Assembly (NCBI GenBank): GCA_034006575.1
Contig: JAVESN010000008.1
Coordinates: 1 to 30,327, forward strand
Direction: 5' to 3'
DNA: 30,327 bases
Source of the DNA: Methanimicrococcus sp034006575
Lineage (GTDB): Archaea; Halobacteriota; Methanosarcinia; Methanosarcinales; Methanosarcinaceae
Shown here: one piece after another, positions 7,785-15,862 of the stretch
How positions within the stretch are numbered: position 1 is the first letter of the stretch
Layout of the letters: the number at the start of each line of letters is the position of its first letter
Notes under the pieces: model-generated
Told to the model about the DNA's origin: nothing
Seen by the model: the letters and a program-made list of their open reading frames with translations, nothing else
The model's database searches: none
Program-made: the position numbers and the translations under genes

Positions 7785-10247
7785 TTAATTATACGCGGTG
7801 AAGTAATCGTCTTTGGGCTCGTCTTTGTGTTTGATGTACTCCTCCATTTTTTCGTATTTTTCACTCAGTTCTTCTCCGACGGACGGGCGAACGATTTCCA
7901 ACGCTTCTTTGAAATCGGCGGCGGTAACCTCTTGTGAGTCCATGTTTGTGCGAAGGGCGTTTAAGACGGCTTCTCGGCAAACGGCTTTGATGTCCGCGCC
8001 GGTGTAGCCGGGGGTCTGTTCCGCAAGCTTTTCAATATGAACGTCTTTTGACAGGGGTGTTTTTCTCAGGTAAATTTCAAAAATAGATTTGCGGCCGGCA
8101 AAGTCAGGGACGCCGACATAAACCATTCGGTCCAATCGGCCGGGGCGAATCAGCGCGGGGTCTAATGTGTCGGGGCGGTTGGTTGCGGCAACGACAAATA
8201 CGTCTTTTAAGCGGTCGATTCCGTCCATTTCAACCAGCATTTGATTCAGGGTGCTTTCCGCAACGGATCTCGTTCCGGCGGATCCGCTTTGGCGGGCGGC
8301 GGCAAACGCGTCGATTTCATCGAAGAATATGATTGTCGGGGCGGCCTGTTTGGCTTTTCTGAATATTTCTTTGACGGCTTTTTCGGATTCGCCGACCCAT
8401 TTCAATAATAATTCCGTGCTTTTGATGCTGATAAAACTGGTTTCGCATTCGTTTGCGACGGCTTGGGCGAGCATGGTTTTTCCGGTTCCGGGGGGGCCGT
8501 ACAATAAAATGCCTTTGGAAGGCTCGATTCCGAATTGTTCAAATTTTTCGGGATATTTCAGCGGCCATTCCAAGGTTTCTATGATTTGTTTTTTAACGGT
8601 TTCAAGTCCGCCGATGTCATTCCATGATATTTCCGGAATTTCGACATAAATTTCGCGAAGGGCGGACGGCTCGCTTTTCAAGAGCGCGCGTTTGAAGTCT
8701 TTATTGGTGACGATAATCGTTTCTAAAACTTCGTCACTTAAATTTTCATCCATGTCAACGGTGGGCGCGATTCTTTTGACGGCGTTGAGTGCGGCTTCTC
8801 GGCAAAGGGCGGCTAAGTCGGCGCCGACAAATCCTTGCGTTTGGGCGGCGAGATCTTTGAACAGGTTCTTGGCGTTGTTTTCATATTGCTCTTTGGCGGC
8901 GGTCCATTTTTTGGAGTAGCCGGCAACCGCGTTTTTGTCGGCCGCCAGGGTTCCTTCTTCTTTTACGCCGGCGTCAATGTTGCGTTTCATTTGCTCTTTG
9001 GCTTTTTGAAGGGCGTTTTCAAGGATTCGAATTTTCGGATACCCTTCAAGGGGCATGGCACGCGCGTGAATTCGTATGATCTCTTCTCGGCCGGCGGCGT
9101 CGGGCGCGCCGATTTCAATTTCTCTGTCAAATCTTCCCGGGCGGCGAAGGGCGGGGTCGATGGAGTGAAGGCGGTTGGTGGCGCCGATGACAAAGACTTG
9201 GGTGGTGTCCAGGGTGCCGTCCATGACGGTGAGCAGCTGAGAGACGATGCGTCTTTCAATTTCGCCGGACTCCTCTCTTTTGGGGGCGATGGAGTCGATT
9301 TCGTCGATGAATATGAGGGACGGCGCGTTTTTGGCGGCTTCTGAGAATATGTTTCGGATTATTTCTTCGCTTTGCCCGTACCCGCCGCGCATGATTTCGG
9401 GGCCCGCGACGTAATAGAAATTCGCGCCGATTTCATCCGCAACGGCGCGCGCGATAATCGTCTTTCCGGTTCCGGGAATTCCGTGAAGGATTAAGCCTTT
9501 GGGGGGGGCGATTTTGAGTTTTTTAAAGAGGCGGGGCTGTTTCATCGGGAGTTCGACGGCTTCTTTGATTTCCGTCAATTTGTCGCCCAGACCGCCGATG
9601 TCTTCGTAGGAGATGTGTTTTTTGCGGCACCCTTCCGCGCTTTTTTCAAACAAGATTTGGGTTTCTTGCGTGACCATCACGAGGGATTTGGAGGGCGTGA
9701 CTTGCGTGACCATGAATTCGACGGTCTGCTTTTTCATTTCGGGCTGGGAGACGTCGTTGAGGCCCAACACGTCTTTTCGGACGGGGACGATGTCTTCTTT
9801 TCCCAAATAGCGCTCTCTTAAGTTGTATCGGATTCGGTCTTCGATTTCGGCGGTTAAGATCAGCTTTTCTTCTTCCAGCGGGGCGACGGTTATTTTTTTT
9901 GCGGGAATCACTTTTGCTTTTCGAAGAGTGACGCGGTCGCCGACGGTGACTTTTGCATTGTAGCGGGTGAAGGTGTCCATGCGAACGGTCTCGTTGGTCG
10001 CGCCGTCCAATATATTCGCTTTCCAGACGCGCGCAACGGTCTTTCGGTCCCCCTCGATTTCAACGGGCTCGCCGACGGTCAGTCCCAGCATCTCAATAAC
10101 TTCGCCGGTCAACGGTATAATTCCTTTTCCATACTCGTCGGTCGGATAAACTTTTTCCACTTCCATTTGGAGTTCATCCGCCAGTTCCGGTTTTTTTTGG
10201 ACCGGAGTGTCGGGCTCTTCAAATTCGATGATTGTATTTTTTTTCAT
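7785..10247 (-). CDS. CDC48/VAT-family AAA+ ATPase with an enlarged D1 lid
   Basis: 820 aa. Archaeal p97/VAT unfoldase that feeds substrates to the proteasome and remodels complexes. Order: acidic N-terminal tail, double-psi barrel and CDC48_2 substrate domain (about 25-190), D1 with Walker A GIPGTGKT (not GPPGTGKT) and Walker B FIDEID, D2 with GPPGTGKT, Walker B FFDEID and ATNRPDTLDPALIRPGRLDR. Arginine-finger and sensor regions are intact in both rings (ATNRLHSIDPALRRPGRFDRE in D1). Between MPLEG (about residue 398) and the LAAQTQGFVGADL helix (about 464) lies a Lys/Glu/Ala-rich helical insertion about 50 residues longer than usual. The C-terminus is EPKDDYFTAYN, without the HbYX ending many archaeal CDC48 proteins use to dock on the 20S proteasome. 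Confidence 0.93.
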   Translation of the reverse strand: MKKNTIIEFEEPDTPVQKKPELADELQMEVEKVYPTDEYGKGIIPLTGEVIEMLGLTVGEPVEIEGDRKTVARVWKANILDGATNETVRMDTFTRYNAKVTVGDRVTLRKAKVIPAKKITVAPLEEEKLILTAEIEDRIRYNLRERYLGKEDIVPVRKDVLGLNDVSQPEMKKQTVEFMVTQVTPSKSLVMVTQETQILFEKSAEGCRKKHISYEDIGGLGDKLTEIKEAVELPMKQPRLFKKLKIAPPKGLILHGIPGTGKTIIARAVADEIGANFYYVAGPEIMRGGYGQSEEIIRNIFSEAAKNAPSLIFIDEIDSIAPKREESGEIERRIVSQLLTVMDGTLDTTQVFVIGATNRLHSIDPALRRPGRFDREIEIGAPDAAGREEIIRIHARAMPLEGYPKIRILENALQKAKEQMKRNIDAGVKEEGTLAADKNAVAGYSKKWTAAKEQYENNAKNLFKDLAAQTQGFVGADLAALCREAALNAVKRIAPTVDMDENLSDEVLETIIVTNKDFKRALLKSEPSALREIYVEIPEISWNDIGGLETVKKQIIETLEWPLKYPEKFEQFGIEPSKGILLYGPPGTGKTMLAQAVANECETSFISIKSTELLLKWVGESEKAVKEIFRKAKQAAPTIIFFDEIDAFAAARQSGSAGTRSVAESTLNQMLVEMDGIDRLKDVFVVAATNRPDTLDPALIRPGRLDRMVYVGVPDFAGRKSIFEIYLRKTPLSKDVHIEKLAEQTPGYTGADIKAVCREAVLNALRTNMDSQEVTAADFKEALEIVRPSVGEELSEKYEKMEEYIKHKDEPKDDYFTAYN

Positions 10248-10416
10248 ATTTTTCCCGCTTTTTATTTTCGGCGGCGCCGTTTAAAAAAGACGGTCGCCCT
10301 CGTTTTTTTCTTTGAATGAATGTTTTATATGATGCGCTCTTTCTCATTTATTTCTTTCGTCTCTTTTGATTTTTCATCAAAATCTTTAAGACTTATCTCC
10401 TCCAAACATCTTTCTT
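10248..10416. promoter_or_regulatory. divergent promoter region between CDC48 gene and nadE
   Basis: 169 bp between head-to-head starts. On the plus strand TTTTATATGATG at about 10322-10333 is a plausible TATA box for nadE. No good ribosome binding site precedes the nadE ATG. On the minus strand the CDC48 start follows only a weak GCGGGA. Confidence 0.45.
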
Positions 10417-11328
10417 ATGACTTCTTTGCCCTTTTTGGTTCCCGCTTCTTTTTCAAATTTCGATTCCGCGTCGGCCGAGTTAACCCTCGTGTCCTTCCTC
10501 TCAAAGCACGTCCAGGCGTCCGGAGCCGGCGGTGTCGTTCTCGGCCTTTCCGGCGGAATCGACTCCGCGCTTTCCGCGCTTCTTTGCGTCAAGGCGCTCG
10601 GCGCGAAAAACGTTCATCCGATTTTCTTTTACAACGCCGATTCCGGAGACTCTTCCGGCGATTCGGATTACGAATCAACGGATCTTTCCGACGCTCAATT
10701 TCTTTGCGACCGTCTCGGGTTAACGCTTCAAAAAATCAATTTGAACTCCGTTTTTCTTGCGGCTCGATCTTCTTTTTCTTTTTCCGATGGGGGTTTTGAT
10801 TTCTCCGGCTCGCCGGATTCCTCCGATTCTTCCGATTTGATTCTTTCTTCCGGAAATTTGATTTCTCGTTTAAGAATGTCTTTGCTCTATTATTATGCGA
10901 ACCGGAACAATTTTTTAGTCGTCGGCACCAAAAATAAAACGGAGCGCCTCATCGGCTATTTCACGAAATACGGTGACGGCGCCGTTGATTTGGACCCGCT
11001 CGCGGATTTGTACAAAACGGAAGTGCGGTTGCTGTCCCGTTTTTTAAATCTGCCCGAACGCTTCCTTTTAAAAACGCCTTCCGCCGGTTTTTGGGACGAA
11101 CAATCCGATGAAATCGACATCGGTCTTCGCTACGACCAATTGGACGCGCTGCTTTATGAAATCGAAAAAAACAAAATCAATCCTTTTGACGAAAACGATT
11201 CTCATTCTCCGATTGCGGATGATATTTTAAAAGAAACGCATTTGACAAAAGAACAATACGCGTTCGTATTGTCCAAAATGAAGTCGGCCGAACACAAACA
11301 AAAAATGCCGCCTTTTCCGATTGTTTAA
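10417..11328 (+). CDS. nadE: NH3-dependent NAD+ synthetase
   Basis: 303 aa. Amidates deamido-NAD with ammonia and ATP in the last step of NAD synthesis. The PP-loop LGLSGGIDSALSALL is near residues 43-57. Other family blocks: SGNLISRLRMSLLYYYAN, VVGTKNKTERLIGYFTKYGDGAVDLDPLADLYKTEV (read in two parts), TPSAGFWDEQSDEIDIG and the terminal KMPPFP. No glutaminase domain, so it is the ammonia-dependent form. It is about 40 residues longer than typical archaeal NadE because of a Ser/Asp-rich insertion (GDSSGDSDYES near 70 and SFSFSDGGFDFSGSPDSSDS near 115-135) and a Ser-rich N-terminus. Divergent from the CDC48 gene. Confidence 0.94.
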   Translation: MTSLPFLVPASFSNFDSASAELTLVSFLSKHVQASGAGGVVLGLSGGIDSALSALLCVKALGAKNVHPIFFYNADSGDSSGDSDYESTDLSDAQFLCDRLGLTLQKINLNSVFLAARSSFSFSDGGFDFSGSPDSSDSSDLILSSGNLISRLRMSLLYYYANRNNFLVVGTKNKTERLIGYFTKYGDGAVDLDPLADLYKTEVRLLSRFLNLPERFLLKTPSAGFWDEQSDEIDIGLRYDQLDALLYEIEKNKINPFDENDSHSPIADDILKETHLTKEQYAFVLSKMKSAEHKQKMPPFPIV

Positions 11329-11408
11329 TTCGAAAACAATTCTATAATTTCCGTTTTTTATATTAATCCTTATAAATTATTTTAAATCTAACATTAAATA
11401 TTGAACAC

Positions 11409-11651
11409 ATGGTAAAAAAGAAACAGTTGGAGCACATTATCTCTATTTTCAAAAGAAACACTTAACAATCGGAATCAGTCGAATGTTTAAAACTTAAAAT
11501 TGAAGATATAACTGACGAAGGTTTACCTGTAAAGGACGCTTATTTTGATTTGTCAAACAACTCTCTTCAAAAATATATTCAAGAACTCAGGATTTGAATT
11601 CCGCTTCTCGAATTTGAAGAGAAACACAACATCAAATTTAACGAACTTTAA
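11409..11651 (+). pseudogene. decayed small gene with two in-frame stops
   Basis: From ATG 11409 one frame reads 81 codons to TAA 11649-11651, interrupted by TAA at 11463 and TGA at 11595. The translated segments look protein-like (VKKKQLEHIISIFKRN; IEDITDEGLPVKDAYFDL; LLEFEEKHNIKFNEL). Neither internal stop is TAG, so pyrrolysine read-through cannot rescue it. The family is not recognised. It sits at the edge of the islet that carries the ADP-ribosyltransferase, in the 410-bp gap after nadE. Confidence 0.45.
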
Positions 11652-11738
11652 CGCGATTTAATGAAATTTAAAATGATTTTAGAAATTTGAAGTCTGTCCT
11701 CTAAAATAATAATTTACGGATATGGAATTTTAAAAATA

Positions 11739-11963
11739 TTACTTATCTCCAAATATTGATTTAAAGACAACAAGTTCCTCTTCATCATATTTTGTTCCAT
11801 CCAAACGAATTCCCGCTCTTATTCTTTTGATTTGGCGCTCGAAATCCTCGTCCATTCTTTTTATCATTTCTTCCGTTTCTTTTATTTCTTCCGGTGTCGG
11901 TTCCGGTGCCGGTCCAACATAAGTATATATTTCTTCAAAAAATTCAGATTGCATGTTTTTCAT
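11739..11963 (-). CDS. small charged protein overlapping the ADP-ribosyltransferase gene
   Basis: 74 aa, rich in Glu and Lys, with a predicted long helix (PEEIKETEEMIKRMDEDFERQIKRIRAGIRL) and a C-terminal ELVVFKSIFGDK. No signal peptide or membrane segment. Its start overlaps the last 20 bases of the upstream ADP-ribosyltransferase gene. GAGGAG lies two bases before the first ATG and ten before a second in-frame ATG at 11954, so the second start may be the one used. I do not recognise the family. The overlap implies co-translation with the transferase, and a role as its immunity or partner protein is a reasonable guess but no more. Confidence 0.6.
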   Translation of the reverse strand: MKNMQSEFFEEIYTYVGPAPEPTPEEIKETEEMIKRMDEDFERQIKRIRAGIRLDGTKYDEEELVVFKSIFGDK

Positions 11964-12681
11964 TCTCCTCTGTCTTCAATATTATATAATATGCAATATA
12001 TCCCTTTCTTCCTTCTTCTAAATAAATTTTTTCAATTTTTTTGATTTTATATGTCAAATCTCTCGGGAGCAGCATTTCGCTTTCATTTTCATCCATGTAT
12101 AATACGTTCATTCCCTTTTTTATCTCAAAATGTAATACAATCGGGTTTTCAAAATTTGAATATTCTAATGCTTTGTTTACGTCTAATGTAAAGCTTCCGA
12201 ATGCTTTTTCAGTAAATGTGCCGCCGATATATTTCTCTTTCAGCCAATCTGTATCTTTTATTCCTCTGTATATTGTATATTCTCTGTCAGCTTTACTTTT
12301 TTGAATGGCACTGTCAATATTTTGAATATTTGATTCAATCAAGATTCTTTCTTTTTCAGACAGGCCGTTCTAAAAAGACAAATGTCTGCAGCAGGAATTG
12401 AGAGCATAACACCAAGGTTTTGTTTTCCAATTTTTCGGTATATGAAAGCTCCAATCATTTTTCTGCCGGTTCCAAAATTGAACATCCTGATAATTGCCGA
12501 TACAAACCTTTTCTTCCGGCGTCAAATCTTTTCGGTCCGTATACGGGATTAAAAAAATCGTGTATTCTTCTAATACTCCGCGCTTTTCGGCAACGATACT
12601 TAAATCTGTATCAATTCCGTTTCCGCCGGTTTTGCCGCCTTTGATGCTTTTGACGCCTTTGACGTTTTTATAAATATTCAT
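11944..12681 (-). CDS. ADP-ribosyltransferase-fold protein with one in-frame TAG (possible pyrrolysine codon)
   Basis: One minus-strand frame runs 246 codons from ATG 12681 to TGA 11944, interrupted only by TAG at 12372-12370 (codon 104). Downstream of the TAG are the landmarks of the R-S-E class of ADP-ribosyltransferases: YRG (Arg139), FTEKAFGSFT (Ser163, in the STS position), a hydrophobic strand IVLHFEIKKGMNVLYM, and NESEMLLPR with the ExE pair Glu200/Glu202. Upstream, LTPEEKVCIGNYQD and YALNSCCRHLSF match the N-terminal helices that precede YRG in this fold, and the helix NGLSEKERILIESNI follows directly after TAG, so both halves belong to one protein. A TTG at 12342 could start a shortened product. 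Either UAG is read as pyrrolysine (common in Methanosarcinales) or the gene is broken by a nonsense mutation. The N-terminal 40 residues are Gly/Lys-rich and unrecognised. The substrate is unknown. Confidence 0.72.
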
Positions 12682-13029
12682 ACTTTCAGATTTTTTTTCA
12701 AAGCATTTATCAAAATCGTTTTTTTAAAAATCAATATGTTTATCCATTGTTTTTTTTCAGTTCTATATTTCTGTTTTATATTTCAGTTCTATATGATTGA
12801 ATATGTTTTTCCAATCGACTTTTTTATTTTTATTTTTGTTCTTGTTTTTTTTCCATCGTTTTTTCTCATCGACAGAATTAAATCAATTTACGACATTTTT
12901 CAAAATAAATTCAAAAAAATCGACTTTTTTGTCTTATATTGTTTGTAAACGCATCGTTTTGAACTTAAAACACATTCCGCCGATAACTTCAAACCAAATT
13001 ATAGCTTTACTGCTCTTTAAAATTCATGT
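12682..13029. other. AT-rich spacer upstream of the S-layer promoter
   Basis: About 350 bp of T-rich DNA (homopolymer runs, TTTTTATTTTTATTTTTG type) between the divergent ADP-ribosyltransferase gene and the S-layer regulatory module. It contains only low-complexity open frames. No hairpin or known RNA is seen. Confidence 0.5.
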
Positions 13030-13044
13030 CGTCGATTATCGACG
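13030..13044. promoter_or_regulatory. palindromic candidate operator upstream of the S-layer gene
   Basis: CGTCGATTATCGACG is a perfect 7-1-7 palindrome, whose core GTCGATTATCGAC lies 71 bp before the TATA box start. The same core with one mismatch lies at exactly the same distance from the TATA box of the gene at 15863. This looks like a binding site for a dimeric activator or repressor; the protein is unknown. Confidence 0.6.
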
Positions 13045-13096
13045 CGTTTATCGTTTGAATGTGTAATTTCCCCTTCTTTTTGATATATGAGACCAC

Positions 13097-13110
13097 AAAA
13101 GTTTAATATA
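13097..13110 (+). promoter_or_regulatory. TATA box/BRE of the S-layer gene
   Basis: AAAAGTTTAATATA is a good BRE-TATA element. The predicted transcription start, about 25 bp downstream near 13132, would leave an untranslated leader of about 145 nt before the ATG at 13277, long for archaea and consistent with a stable, highly expressed mRNA. Confidence 0.65.
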
Positions 13111-13276
13111 GCTTCTTTCAGTTTTACCCACTGTATAAGCTCGGGTATTCGTGACTCTCATTGAATTCATGAAAAACTCTTTCACATTCATTGACAAACA
13201 CATTTCGACAATTCGTTGAATCGTTCTCTCGAATAACAAAACCCGCGTTTACCATATACTTATGGAGGAAAAATAA

Positions 13277-15325
13277 ATGCAATTTAAACACATATTAGTG
13301 GCATTACTTGTTCTTCTCGCTCTCGTCGGAACCGCAGCAGCCGCTGACTCCGTTGAGATTAGAAGTACAATCATCGAGTTTGATGATGGTAATGAGCCAT
13401 GGGAAATCGATGCCTATAACTGGGCCGGTTTATACTATAACCTTAACGACGATACAGAAACCGAACTTTTAACTATTGATATTAATGGAACAACGGGAAC
13501 AAATATCGATATTACTTATGAAACTGAGCCGAATTTCCAACCTTTTGAATACAAATGGGTGAATGGTTCAGACACAGTCGGTTATGCAATCATCGGATTC
13601 TTTGCAGAACCTTATGTTGCAGTTGGCCCTAAAAACTTAACATCCACAGGCACAGGTTTTAAAGCAAATAAAATCGCAAAATTGATTGCCGACAATGATG
13701 ATAAATACACATTGAAAACCGGTGCGACCCTCGAACTCGGAAGCGGCTTCTCTTTAGTCGTTGATCAAATTGATGTTGACGGTAACAAAGCTTACATCAA
13801 ACTCATGAACGACGGCAAAGAAATCAACTCCAGCATCGTCACAACCGATGGAAGTAAAAGCGGCGATTGGATTCTCGATATGACTCTTCTTAACGAAAAG
13901 AATATCGAAGTTTTCAGAGTTCACGTGAAAGATGTTTTCCAAGGAACTGAATCAAGCCTTGTTGAAATCGAAGGTTACTGGCTCATTGACTACCCGAACG
14001 CCTTTGAAGTCAAATCCGATGTTGACTACGGTAAATTCGAAGCCAAGAATATCGGCACATCGAAATTGGAATATCTCGCCGAGGATATCGCTTTGTCCGC
14101 TGATCTTTCTACCGACCTCGGTAAAAACATCACACTCAAAACCGAAAAAGAATTTGATGGTACTACAGGTACTGACAAATTCTATCTCGTAAAAGAATAC
14201 ACTGAACCTGGCGTTTATGAAATCCGCAGTGACATCTTTGATTACACAACAGCTCCAGTAGTTCCATTTACCTACAAAAACTTTGCAGCGTTCTTCTATG
14301 ATATTGATGAAAACATCTACACAGAAGAAATGAACTACACACTCACCGGTACACAAATTAATGAGGGAGACCTTATTTATGTGACTGAACCGCAGCAAAT
14401 TGCTTATGCTGCTGATAGCTGGGTTGCTACCGGTACTCACAAATACTATGTAATGGGTTTGTTTGGTGAAAAATATGTTCCGCTAACTGTTGTCAATACA
14501 GATGGTACATTGTCCTCAGGTGCTGATATGAAACCTGAAAAGATGGCAAAACTCACAATTGACAATGATGATAAATATACCTTAAAAACCGGTGCAACTC
14601 TTGAACTCGGCGACGGATATTCTCTTATCATTGATCAAATAGATGTTGACGGTAACAAAGCATACATTAAATTCTTCAAAGACGGTAAAGAAGTTAACTC
14701 AAGTATTATCACAACCAGTGGAAGCGATGGTGGCGATTGGATTCTCAGAGCAACTGTCTTAAATGAAAAGAACATCCAGACTCTCAGAGTTCACGTTAAA
14801 GACGTTTTCCAAGGCACCCAAGACAGTCTTGTTGAAATTGAAGGTCTTTGGGTCATGGACTATGTCAATGCAAAAGAACTCAAGACAGATGACAAATTCG
14901 GTATTCTTGAATACGATGGAATTATTGCTTCTGGTCCGATTAAGGGCGACAAAGCACTTCAATTCAAGTCTGAATCCGATGTGACCCTCCAAGAAGACAT
15001 GGACAAGCAAATCGCAAACAACATGTATCTCAAGACAGCTGATGATGCGACCACATCTAAATATGGTTACTTCTACGTCAACGCTGAGGTCGGTGAAGGA
15101 AGCGCACCTGTTGACCCGCAACCGCCGGTCGACCCGTCTGAGCCCACAACACCCACCGAACCGCCGGTCGTTACACCCACCGAACCTGATGTCCCGGACC
15201 AACCCGATGACAAAGAACCCGGATGGTTTTCACAAAACTGGAAGTTGGTTGTCGGTATCCTTGTCTTGATCATCATCATCGCAGGAGCTGCCTACTACTT
15301 CATGGTTTACAAAAAACAAGCGTAA
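13277..15325 (+). CDS. major S-layer protein with two tandem DUF1608 (S_layer) domains
   Basis: 682 aa. Layout: signal peptide (MQFKHILVALLVLLALVGTAAAA, cleaved near residue 23), two homologous domains (about 25-300 and 312-600), a Pro/Thr-rich stalk (about 610-650) and a C-terminal membrane anchor (about 656-678) with KKQA outside the hydrophobic run. The repeats are plain: DNDDKYTLKTGATLELG, QIDVDGNKAYIK, VHVKDVFQGT and SLVEIEG each occur twice. Domain architecture and length match the Methanosarcina acetivorans MA0829 surface-layer protein (671 aa), whose second domain structure is known. N-glycosylation sequons (NSS, NGT, NYT) occur in both domains. GGAGG sits eight bases before the ATG. 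C-ending codons such as CTC, ATC and AAC are more frequent than in neighbours, as expected for high expression. It forms the protein lattice outside the cell membrane. Confidence 0.95.
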   Translation: MQFKHILVALLVLLALVGTAAAADSVEIRSTIIEFDDGNEPWEIDAYNWAGLYYNLNDDTETELLTIDINGTTGTNIDITYETEPNFQPFEYKWVNGSDTVGYAIIGFFAEPYVAVGPKNLTSTGTGFKANKIAKLIADNDDKYTLKTGATLELGSGFSLVVDQIDVDGNKAYIKLMNDGKEINSSIVTTDGSKSGDWILDMTLLNEKNIEVFRVHVKDVFQGTESSLVEIEGYWLIDYPNAFEVKSDVDYGKFEAKNIGTSKLEYLAEDIALSADLSTDLGKNITLKTEKEFDGTTGTDKFYLVKEYTEPGVYEIRSDIFDYTTAPVVPFTYKNFAAFFYDIDENIYTEEMNYTLTGTQINEGDLIYVTEPQQIAYAADSWVATGTHKYYVMGLFGEKYVPLTVVNTDGTLSSGADMKPEKMAKLTIDNDDKYTLKTGATLELGDGYSLIIDQIDVDGNKAYIKFFKDGKEVNSSIITTSGSDGGDWILRATVLNEKNIQTLRVHVKDVFQGTQDSLVEIEGLWVMDYVNAKELKTDDKFGILEYDGIIASGPIKGDKALQFKSESDVTLQEDMDKQIANNMYLKTADDATTSKYGYFYVNAEVGEGSAPVDPQPPVDPSEPTTPTEPPVVTPTEPDVPDQPDDKEPGWFSQNWKLVVGILVLIIIIAGAAYYFMVYKKQA

Positions 15326-15350
15326 ATTCGGTGAACAATTTAACTAAGTG

Positions 15351-15382
15351 AGGATTTCTTTTGAAATCCTTTACTTTTTTTC
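15351..15382 (+). terminator. intrinsic-type terminator of the S-layer gene
   Basis: Perfect 8-bp stem AGGATTTC-TTTT-GAAATCCT (15351-15370), 26 bp after the stop codon, followed by TTACTTTTTTTCTT. The hairpin plus T-run suits transcription termination of a strongly expressed gene. Confidence 0.7.
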
Positions 15383-15420
15383 TTATTTTTTGATTTTCAT
15401 TTTCTATTAATCCTTTTGTT

Positions 15421-15560
15421 TTTCTTTTGATTTCGTTTTGTCTTAATTTCGTTTTCTTTTGATTCTGTTTTGTCTTAATTTCGTTTTCTTTTGATTTTGG
15501 TTTGTTTTATTCTTTTGTTTTTGTTTGTTTTAATTTCGTTTTCTTTTGATTTTTTTGATT
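15421..15560. repeat. T-rich imperfect direct repeats
   Basis: A 32-nt unit beginning GTCTTAATTTCGTTTTC occurs at 15440 and 15472, and a third copy with one change near its start (GTTTTAATTTCG) lies at 15527; shorter fragments lie between. This low-complexity pyrimidine-rich tract fills most of the gap after the S-layer terminator. No ORF is credible. Confidence 0.6.
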
Positions 15561-15676
15561 TTTTTCTTTGATTCTTTTATCAAATCGTTTAAGGTGCGGC
15601 CTTGTTTTTCGGTTCGATTTTTTTTCGGGATTCTTGATGTCGGTTTTTTGGAGTGTTTTGATTTTTCGCTTTTGTC

Positions 15677-15757
15677 GTCAATTATCGACCGCTTAATCGT
15701 TATATCGTGTAACAGATTGCGTTTTTGACGGGGGAAGACCGAAAAGCTTTAATATGG
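15677..15757 (+). promoter_or_regulatory. promoter module of the small secreted protein gene, matching the S-layer module
   Basis: GTCAATTATCGAC (15677-15689), ATCGTT (+19), GTGTAA (+30), AGACC (+59) and TTTAATAT (+71, 15748) occur at the same offsets as in the S-layer promoter at 13031-13110, with no gaps. The expected transcription start is near 15778, giving a leader of about 85 nt. The shared spacing argues for common control of the two genes. Confidence 0.7.
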
Positions 15758-15862
15758 GAAATCTCGTTTTTTGCAGTATACCGGGCATGATTAAATGGGG
15801 TTCATTTTCAATTGTTGAAAATCTTCATGCTTGATAATATTAGGAACTCAGGGGGAATTAAT

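Noticed and set aside
8835..9344. 169-codon plus-strand frame opposite CDC48
   Set aside because: Lies fully antisense to the AAA+ ATPase domain; Gly/Val/Phe-rich complement of CDC48 codons.
11463..11597. Stop read-through in the small broken gene
   Set aside because: The internal stops are TAA and TGA. TAA has no known reassignment in archaea, and a selenocysteine reading of TGA is not supported in this lineage, so decay is the simpler reading.
13048..13239. 63-codon minus-strand frame over the S-layer promoter
   Set aside because: It would cover the conserved promoter elements; no ribosome binding site or recognisable domain.
13952..14440. 162-codon minus-strand frame inside the S-layer gene
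   Set aside because: Antisense to a highly supported coding sequence, and a similar antisense frame (14759-15202) appears over the second S-layer domain, as expected for shadows of a duplicated gene.
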